Assembly (NCBI RefSeq): GCF_900163565.1 | Contig: NZ_FUHU01000020.1 | Location: 62,001 to 126,000 of the forward strand | Reading direction: 5' to 3' | Length of the DNA: 64,000 bases | Source: Agrococcus casei LMG 22410 | GTDB taxonomy: Bacteria > Actinomycetota > Actinomycetes > Actinomycetales > Microbacteriaceae | Translations under genes and position numbers: made by a program | Shown: positions 58,790-64,000 of the stretch, one piece after another | Numbering within the stretch: the stretch's first letter is position 1 | How the letters are laid out: each line of letters starts with the position of its first letter | Notes under the pieces: model-generated | What the model was told of the DNA's origin: nothing | What the model saw: the letters and a program-made list of their open reading frames with translations, nothing else | The model's database searches: none

Positions 58790-58817
58790 TAGATCTTCGC
58801 AACTGCACTGCAGTAAG

Positions 58818-58849
58818 AGAGGGCTCCGCTTCGGCGGGGCCCTCTTTTC
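58818..58849 (+). terminator. Terminator after tuf
   Basis: AGAGGGCTCCGC (58818-58829) pairs with GCGGGGCCCTCT (58834-58845, one G-T pair) around TTCG, followed by TTT. Confidence 0.9.
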
Positions 58850-58922
58850 GCTGTGCCGCAGATGTCGCGTGCCGCAGGGAATCCGCGCCACCGCATCCGT
58901 CTGCCGCGATACTGTTGCGAGC

Positions 58923-59345
58923 ATGAGCGAACCGAAGACGCAGCCCACTGACCAGCCGGTCGACGAGTCGCTCGACCACGCCGCCACCGAGCGCCGCATC
59001 CGCGAGGGGCACGAGCTCGATGCCCTCTTCGCCGAGGCGAGCGGCGAGACCGCTGTCATGTGGGGCCCGAGCATCGTCGGATACGGGCGGATGCGCTACC
59101 AGTCGCCCAGCGATCCGCGGCGGTCGGGCATATGGCCGAAGGCAGGATTCTCGCCCCGCAAGGCCAAGCTGTCGCTCTACGGGCTGAAAGACCTGCCGGA
59201 GGGCGCGGCCCTGCTGCCGAAGCTCGGCAAGTACACCGAGGGCGCTGGCTGCGTCTATGTCAACAAGCTCGAAGACATCGATCTCGACGTGCTTCGTGAG
59301 CTTGTGACCATCGCCTCGAATGGCTGGCCCGACGCCGAGGCCTGA
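58923..59345 (+). CDS. DUF1801 domain protein
   Basis: A 140-residue small cytoplasmic protein. ATG 58923 is chosen because the open frame upstream runs through the tuf terminator. The DUF1801 (YdhG-like) signature is clear: MWGPSIVGYGRMRY, then FSPRKAKLSLYGL and GCVYVNKLEDIDLDVLREL. The family has an alpha/beta fold of unknown biochemical role. Its own unit, probably monocistronic. Confidence 0.88.
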   Translation: MSEPKTQPTDQPVDESLDHAATERRIREGHELDALFAEASGETAVMWGPSIVGYGRMRYQSPSDPRRSGIWPKAGFSPRKAKLSLYGLKDLPEGAALLPKLGKYTEGAGCVYVNKLEDIDLDVLRELVTIASNGWPDAEA

Positions 59346-59414
59346 TCGGCCAGCGCTCGACAGCTGCACAGCCCCCGTGCAATAGACTTCCGAAGTCATC
59401 ACAAGGAGGCATGC

Positions 59415-60581
59415 ATGAGCTGGCTGAACCGCTTCTTCGGGACTGCACCCGAACCCCGCGCCACTGAGGCTGCGACACCAGGGCGCACCCCTGTCGGCCG
59501 ACTCTGGACCGACGGGCTCGGCTCGACCGCAACGCGGGCGCTGCAGCTGCTGATCGTGCTCGCCATTGTCGCGGTCGCGGTCATCGGCATGATGCAGCTC
59601 ACCGTCGTCATCATCCCGGTGCTGCTTGCGCTCATCTTCGCTTCGGCGTTCGAGCCGATCATGCGCTGGATGCGCAACAAGGGCGTGCCGAGCGTGCTGG
59701 CCACCGTAGCGGCGCTGCTCGCGATCGTCGTCGTGCTCGGCGGCATCGGATGGCTCATCACCTGGCAGGTTCGTGCGCAGTGGGACGACCTGTACGCCCA
59801 GGCCTCCGACGGCATCTCGAAGGTCGTCGAGTGGGTGCAGGCCCTGCCGTTCCTCGAGTCAGACGAACTGCAGACGCAGATTGCCGAGCTGCAGGAGACC
59901 GTCATCGGGTTCCTCACGTCGAGCCAGTTCGGGTCGGGCGCGATCGCCGGCGTCGGCGCCGCAGCGAACTTCGTGACCGGTCTCGTGCTGATGATCGTCG
60001 TGCTCTTCTTCTTCCTGAAGGACGGACCGCAGATCTGGGAGTTCCTGATGCGCCCGTTCACCGGCGAGCGGTACGCCCGTGCACAGCGCGTCGGCTCGAA
60101 GACCGTCGAGACGCTCGGCGGCTACGTGCGAGGCACCGCGACCGTCGCGGCCGTCGATGCCATCGGCATCCTGATCGGTCTGCTGATCTTCCAGGTGCCG
60201 CTGGCGATTCCGCTGGCTGTGCTCGTGTTCCTGCTGGCCTTCATCCCCTTGGTCGGTGCCACAGTCGCCGGCATCCTGGCGGCACTGGTCGCCCTCGTTG
60301 CCAACGGCTGGCTGGTCGCGCTGGCCATCGTCGGCATCGTGGTGCTGGTCAACCAGCTCGAGGGCAACTTCCTGCAGCCGGTGGTCATGGGCCGCTCGCT
60401 CAAGCTGCACGCACTCGTCATCCTGATCGCTCTGACGGTCGGCACCGTGCTCGGCGGCATCGTCGGAGCAGTGCTCTCGGTTCCTGTCGCGGCCGTCGCG
60501 TGGGGCGTCATCCAGGTCTGGGACGGCGAGAACCTGCCGGCCAAGATGTTCCGCAAGAAAGTCCGAGTGGGCGAGAAGTAG
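59415..60581 (+). CDS. AI-2E family transporter (YdiK/PerM-type membrane protein)
   Basis: A 388-residue membrane protein with about eight helices. The family pattern is seen: paired N-terminal helices ending in FASAFEPIMRWM, a soluble helical insert (about 110-175), and the conserved C-terminal NQLEGNFLQPVVMGRSLKLH. Members export small molecules or ions; despite the family name, transport of AI-2 is not implied here. ATG 59415 behind AAGGAGG. The epimerase-like gene starts nine bases after its stop. Confidence 0.92.
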   Translation: MSWLNRFFGTAPEPRATEAATPGRTPVGRLWTDGLGSTATRALQLLIVLAIVAVAVIGMMQLTVVIIPVLLALIFASAFEPIMRWMRNKGVPSVLATVAALLAIVVVLGGIGWLITWQVRAQWDDLYAQASDGISKVVEWVQALPFLESDELQTQIAELQETVIGFLTSSQFGSGAIAGVGAAANFVTGLVLMIVVLFFFLKDGPQIWEFLMRPFTGERYARAQRVGSKTVETLGGYVRGTATVAAVDAIGILIGLLIFQVPLAIPLAVLVFLLAFIPLVGATVAGILAALVALVANGWLVALAIVGIVVLVNQLEGNFLQPVVMGRSLKLHALVILIALTVGTVLGGIVGAVLSVPVAAVAWGVIQVWDGENLPAKMFRKKVRVGEK

Positions 60582-60590
60582 GCTGAGACC

Positions 60591-61154
60591 GTGGTGCACA
60601 TAGTCGACTTCGAACTCCAGAAGACCAACATCGACGGGCTCGCGCTCGTGCGAATGAAGCAGGTGACCGACGACCGCGGAACGGTGCGCGAATTCTTCCG
60701 CGCATCCGCCTTTCAGAATGCCGGATACTCGCTGCCGCCGTTCACGCAGGTGAACGTCACAGAGACGCGACCGGGTGGCGTGCGGGGCATGCACGGTGAA
60801 GCGATGACAAAGCTCATCGCGATCGCGCACGGAACCGCGTACGGCGCCTGGGTCGACACTCGCGAGGGTTCGCCGACGCGCGGCGAGGTCTTTCAGGCTG
60901 AGCTCGAGCCCGGGGTGCAGATTCTTGTGCCCGAGGGCGTCTGCAACGGCTTCCAGTCGACGGGCGAGACGCCGACGCAGTACGTCTACTGCTTCACGAG
61001 CGAGTGGGTGCCGGGCATGCAGGGCGTCGCGGTGACGCCGCTCGATGCCGACCTGGGCATCCGCTGGCCGCTGCCGATCGACGTCGACAACCGTGCACAG
61101 ATCAGCCAGAAGGATCTCGACGCGCCCACCCTCGCCGACGTGCTCGGGCAGTAG
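60591..61154 (+). CDS. dTDP-4-dehydrorhamnose 3,5-epimerase-like protein (RmlC family)
   Basis: A 187-residue cupin of the RmlC family: D-D-R-G-x-x-R-E-F start block, VNVTETRPGGVRGMHGE with the active-site His, then the GTAYGAWVDTREGSPT strand and LVPEGVCNGFQ. Residues around the usual catalytic region are somewhat different from classical RmlC (GMHGE in place of GLHxQ), so the sugar substrate may be other than dTDP-rhamnose precursor. GTG 60591 (a second GTG follows). No other rhamnose genes are adjacent. The next small gene overlaps its stop (TAGTG). Confidence 0.85.
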   Translation: MVHIVDFELQKTNIDGLALVRMKQVTDDRGTVREFFRASAFQNAGYSLPPFTQVNVTETRPGGVRGMHGEAMTKLIAIAHGTAYGAWVDTREGSPTRGEVFQAELEPGVQILVPEGVCNGFQSTGETPTQYVYCFTSEWVPGMQGVAVTPLDADLGIRWPLPIDVDNRAQISQKDLDAPTLADVLGQ

Positions 61155-61369
61155 TGGACGCCGACTTCAACATCATCCCGTGGGCCATGTGGGCCGGCTC
61201 GATCGCGCTGTCGATCTATGCGATCGTGACGATCTTCAAGGAGAAGCAGCTGCGCCGGCCGGTGCAGGTGCTGTGGTCGGCGATCGCGCTGCTGCTGATT
61301 CCGTACATCGGCTCGATCCTGTGGTTCGCGTTTCGCGTCTTCGGCCTCAACGACCCCGACGAAGAGTAG
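61154..61369 (+). CDS. Small membrane protein, PLDc_N family
   Basis: A 71-residue protein; GTG 61154 overlaps the preceding stop. Two membrane helices (about 9-28 and 38-60) separated by KEKQLRRPVQVLW, ending in the typical LWFAFRVFGLNDPDEE. This is the phospholipase D N-terminal-like family, small membrane proteins of unknown function. Too short for a full phospholipase. Confidence 0.8.
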   Translation: MDADFNIIPWAMWAGSIALSIYAIVTIFKEKQLRRPVQVLWSAIALLLIPYIGSILWFAFRVFGLNDPDEE

Positions 61370-61505
61370 CGGCGTAGTACCTGGGGACTGTTCCCGTCCC
61401 TCGCGGGGCTGAGATCGCCCGTTTCGCCTGGTGCACAGCCTGCCAGCGCCGTAGCGTTGCAGTGCAGGCATCGCGAACAGCCGCCGCCAGAATCAGGAGA
61501 GACCA

Positions 61506-61784
61506 ATGACCGCCCACATGTCAGCACAGCACACCGAGACCAAGACGCTCAGCATCACGTCGATGGTGCTCGGCATCGCAAGCCTGCTGTTCGGGTGGAC
61601 GTTCCTCGTGCCGATCGCCGGTGTCATCTGCGGCTTCATGGGCATGAGGCGCGAGCCTGCGGGCAAGGGCTTCTGGGTCACTGGCCTCGTGCTCAACGGC
61701 CTGGCGCTGATCGGCTGGATCATCGGCCTGGTCGTGCTCATGCTGCTGGGCGGCGCCTTCTTCGGCCTGTCGCTGTTCGTGTGA
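61506..61784 (+). CDS. DUF4190 small membrane protein
   Basis: A 92-residue membrane protein with two to three helices. SMVLGIASLLFGWTFLVPIA and GFMGMRREPAGKGFWVTGL are typical of DUF4190. ATG 61506 behind AGGAG. Role unknown. Own transcription unit. Confidence 0.8.
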   Translation: MTAHMSAQHTETKTLSITSMVLGIASLLFGWTFLVPIAGVICGFMGMRREPAGKGFWVTGLVLNGLALIGWIIGLVVLMLLGGAFFGLSLFV

Positions 61785-61804
61785 GCGCGGCGGACCAACG
61801 CAGT

Positions 61805-62566
61805 TCAGGCCGGCTGCCCGCCGAGCCTCCGCGTGAGCTCGCGGGCAGCTTCGCGCACCGCCTCGCCGAGCGCCTCCCACTGGTCGGCCCCGAGGGCGTC
61901 AAGCCGAAACGTCAGGCCGACAGCAGCCACGGGGTACCCGGCTGCGTCGAAGGCAGCGGCGGCCACTGACCCGTATGACGCGTCGACGTCACCCTCCTCG
62001 ACGGCGTAGCCGCGCATCCGCACTCCCGACAGCAGCTCGCGCAGCTGTGCACGCGTTCGGATGTCGGCGCCCTCCACCGGAAGCTTCGGCGTCAGCGCCA
62101 GCACCTGGTCATCGTCGAGCGCCGCCAGCAGCGACCGGCCGGTCGCGGTTGCGAGCGCCACCAGTCGCACACCGACTCGCGAGACCGTCGTGGGGGAGCG
62201 GCTGCCCTGCGCACGGGCGGCGTACGCGACGTCGCGACCGGCGAGCACCGCAAGGTGCGCCGTTGCCGGAATCGCGGATGCGCGCATCAGCCGGTCGAGC
62301 ACGGGCTGTCCCAGCCGCTCGAGGCGTGTTGCTGCGCCGACCCGGCTGCCGATCTCGCGAACCCGGGCGCTCGGGCCGAACGCGCCGAGCTCGGGATAGT
62401 GCACGAGAAACCCCTCCTCGCGCATGACCTGCAGCAGCTGGTAGGCGCTCGAGCGAGGAATGTCGAGCTCGCGAGCCACCGTCGCCGCACGAACCGGGCC
62501 GACCTGCTCGGCCAGCAGCATGAGCACGCGAAGCGCATTGCGCGCAGCGGGCATGCGAACCGTCAT
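61805..62566 (-). CDS. IclR-family transcriptional regulator
   Basis: A 253-residue regulator read leftward from ATG 62566 (the frame is open further but covers the operator and hutH start). N-terminal winged helix (ALRVLMLLAEQVGPVRAATV, then LDIPRSSAYQLL), C-terminal effector-binding domain with the IclR pattern AHLAVLAGRDVAYAARAQG and GRSLLAALDDDQVL. Divergent from hutH and separated by 91 bases holding a palindrome, so it most likely controls histidine degradation, with histidine or urocanate as the probable ligand (inferred). Confidence 0.9.
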   Translation of the reverse strand: MTVRMPAARNALRVLMLLAEQVGPVRAATVARELDIPRSSAYQLLQVMREEGFLVHYPELGAFGPSARVREIGSRVGAATRLERLGQPVLDRLMRASAIPATAHLAVLAGRDVAYAARAQGSRSPTTVSRVGVRLVALATATGRSLLAALDDDQVLALTPKLPVEGADIRTRAQLRELLSGVRMRGYAVEEGDVDASYGSVAAAAFDAAGYPVAAVGLTFRLDALGADQWEALGEAVREAARELTRRLGGQPA

Positions 62567-62586
62567 GGTCACTCCAAAGCCTCGGA

Positions 62587-62604
62587 TGTCTGATATGTCA
62601 GACA
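62587..62604 (+). promoter_or_regulatory. Palindromic operator between iclR-type gene and hutH
   Basis: TGTCTGA-TATG-TCAGACA, two perfect 7-base arms. Its position in the divergent intergenic region makes it the likely IclR binding site. Confidence 0.7.
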
Positions 62605-62657
62605 CCAATGTAGCGCCAGGCATCGGAATCGTGCGCGGCACCGGGTCAAATGGAGGC

Positions 62658-64000
62658 ATGCCAATCGTCATCGGAGACACCCCGCTCACACGCCACCAGG
62701 TCGTCGCGGTCGCCCGCGCCGGCGCATCCGTCGAACTCAGCAAGGCGGCACTCGACCGCGTCGCAGAAGCACGCGCCGTCATCGACGGCCTCGCGAGCGA
62801 CACCCGCCCGCACTACGGCATCTCGACCGGCTTCGGCGCACTCGCCAACACGCAGATCGCACCCGACGACCGCGCGCAGCTGCAGCGTTCGCTCATCCGC
62901 TCGCATGCGGCCTCGAGCGGTGACGCGGTTGAGACCGAGGTCGTGCGCGGACTCATGCTGCTGCGCCTGCAGACCCTCATGACCGGCCGCACCGGCGTGA
63001 AGCCCGAGACCGTGCGCCTCTACGCAGGCATGCTGAACGCGGGCATCACGCCCGTCGTCGGCGAGTACGGATCACTCGGATGCTCAGGCGACCTGGCACC
63101 GCTGTCGCATGTCGCGCTCGCTGCGATGGGCGAAGGCATGGTGCACGTCGCAGCATCCGGCAGCCGAGGCGCAGCGATTCCGGCAGCCGAGGCGCTTTCC
63201 GCCGCCGGCCTCGAGCCTGTGCAGCTCGCCGAGAAGGAGGGGCTCGCCCTCATCAACGGCACCGACGGCATGCTCGCGATGCTGTGCCTCGCGCTTGACG
63301 ACCTCGATCGCCTGCTGCTCACCGCCGACCTCGCGGCAGCGATGAGCGTCGAAGGACTGCTCGGAACCGACTCGCCGTTCGCAGCCGATCTCATGGCGTT
63401 GCGGCCGCATCCGGGTCAGGCCGCCAGCGCCGCGAACATCGCCGCGCTGCTCGCCGACAGCCCCGTCGTCGCAAGCCACAAGGGGCCAGAAGACACCCGC
63501 GTGCAAGACGCCTACTCGCTGCGCTGCGCACCCCAGGTGCACGGCACCGCCCGCGACACCCACGCGCACGCGGCACGAGTCGCCGAGATCGAGCTGGCGA
63601 GCGCAATCGACAACCCGGTCGTGATGGCGGATGGGCGGGTCGTCTCGAACGGCAACTTCCACGGTGCGCCGGTCGCGGCTGTGCTTGACTTCCTCGCGAT
63701 CGTGACCGCCGACGTCGCGTCGATGAGCGAGCGCCGCACCGACCGCTTCCTCGACCCGGCCCGCAACTACGGGCTGCACGCGTTCCTTGCAGACGATCCC
63801 GGCGTCGACTCCGGCCTCATGATCGCGCAGTACACCCAGGCCGGCATCGTCTCAGAGCTCAAGCGGCTGGCGGCCCCGGCATCCGTCGACTCGATTCCGT
63901 CGAGTGCGATGCAGGAGGACCATGTGTCGATGGGCTGGGGCGCCGCCCGCAAGCTGCGCCGCTCGGTCGACGGCCTGCAGCGCGTGCTCGCGGTCGAGCT
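62658..64000 (+). CDS. hutH: Histidine ammonia-lyase (truncated by the window end)
   Basis: The first 447 codons of histidine ammonia-lyase, which converts histidine to urocanate, the first step of histidine degradation. ATG 62658 behind GGAGG. YGISTGFGAL, GSLGCSGDLAPLSH and NPVVMADGRVVSNGNFHG are diagnostic. The MIO prosthetic group forms from residues 142-144, here Cys-Ser-Gly in place of the classical Ala-Ser-Gly; Cys in that place also occurs in other actinobacterial enzymes as far as I recall. The frame is open to the end of the window. Divergent from the IclR regulator. Confidence 0.95.
   Translation, partial: MPIVIGDTPLTRHQVVAVARAGASVELSKAALDRVAEARAVIDGLASDTRPHYGISTGFGALANTQIAPDDRAQLQRSLIRSHAASSGDAVETEVVRGLMLLRLQTLMTGRTGVKPETVRLYAGMLNAGITPVVGEYGSLGCSGDLAPLSHVALAAMGEGMVHVAASGSRGAAIPAAEALSAAGLEPVQLAEKEGLALINGTDGMLAMLCLALDDLDRLLLTADLAAAMSVEGLLGTDSPFAADLMALRPHPGQAASAANIAALLADSPVVASHKGPEDTRVQDAYSLRCAPQVHGTARDTHAHAARVAEIELASAIDNPVVMADGRVVSNGNFHGAPVAAVLDFLAIVTADVASMSERRTDRFLDPARNYGLHAFLADDPGVDSGLMIAQYTQAGIVSELKRLAAPASVDSIPSSAMQEDHVSMGWGAARKLRRSVDGLQRVLAVE

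Noticed and set aside
61383-61396. GGGGACTGTTCCC, similar to the island operator
   Set aside because: The inner sequence differs and no TANNNT lies at +38; the next -10-like hexamer (TAGCGT at 61452) is 30 bases too far. It is outside the island.
63081-63089. Cys-Ser-Gly in place of Ala-Ser-Gly in HutH as a loss-of-function sign
   Set aside because: The rest of the MIO motif is intact and Cys at this place occurs, as far as I recall, in functional actinobacterial enzymes; treated as normal variation.

Overview
The window is high-GC actinobacterial chromosome. Wobble positions are mostly G or C, GTG and TTG starts are common, and neighbouring genes often overlap by 1-4 bases. The RpoB, RpoC, S12, S7, EF-G and EF-Tu sequences and the gene mix fit a member of the Micrococcales, most likely Microbacteriaceae; the genus cannot be named from the sequence alone.

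Layout. (1) 1-1027: two minus-strand genes, the end of a spermidine-synthase-like gene and a lipoprotein. (2) 1111-8742: rpoB-rpoC with promoter, structured leader and terminator. RpoB has Thr where the rifampicin-contacting Arg529 (E. coli numbering) normally sits. (3) 8771-10178: an orphan AztD-type zinc-chaperone lipoprotein behind a 27-base near-palindrome that could be a Zur operator. (4) 10304-54161: a roughly 44 kb accessory island between rpoBC and the str operon. (5) 54206-58849: str operon rpsL-rpsG-fusA and tuf. (6) 58923-61784: small housekeeping and membrane genes (DUF1801, AI-2E transporter, RmlC-like epimerase, PLDc_N, DUF4190). (7) 61805-64000: an IclR regulator facing a truncated hutH, with a palindromic operator between them.

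The island is the interesting part. Its first half looks like the bifidobacterial PFNA cluster: giant Ig-like/FN3 surface proteins (here two tandem 2 kaa paralogs), MoxR AAA+ ATPase, DUF58, transglutaminase-fold protein, and a Ser/Thr kinase. It runs without a break into FHA proteins and an EssC/EccC-like FtsK-SpoIIIE ATPase, then WXG100-like small proteins and two putative secreted effectors, one with a lipase-like alpha/beta-hydrolase domain. A PP2C phosphatase and another FHA protein lie further on. No EccB, EccD, EccE or mycosin gene is seen, so this is a type VII-like system of non-ESX layout. A four-gene sugar/glycerol-phosphate-type ABC operon sits in its middle.

Five promoters in the island share one architecture: an imperfect palindrome GGGGACTTCTCC (or GGGGAGTTCTCACC), then a TANNNT -10 hexamer starting exactly 38 bases after the first G of the palindrome. 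They precede four WXG100 genes and the phosphatase gene. A sixth copy of the palindrome without the -10 lies at the end of the ABC operon. The cluster encodes a divergent FHA plus winged-helix-like protein that is a natural candidate for the cognate regulator. I infer a kinase/phosphatase-controlled secretion regulon; this is a hypothesis from motif position and gene context.
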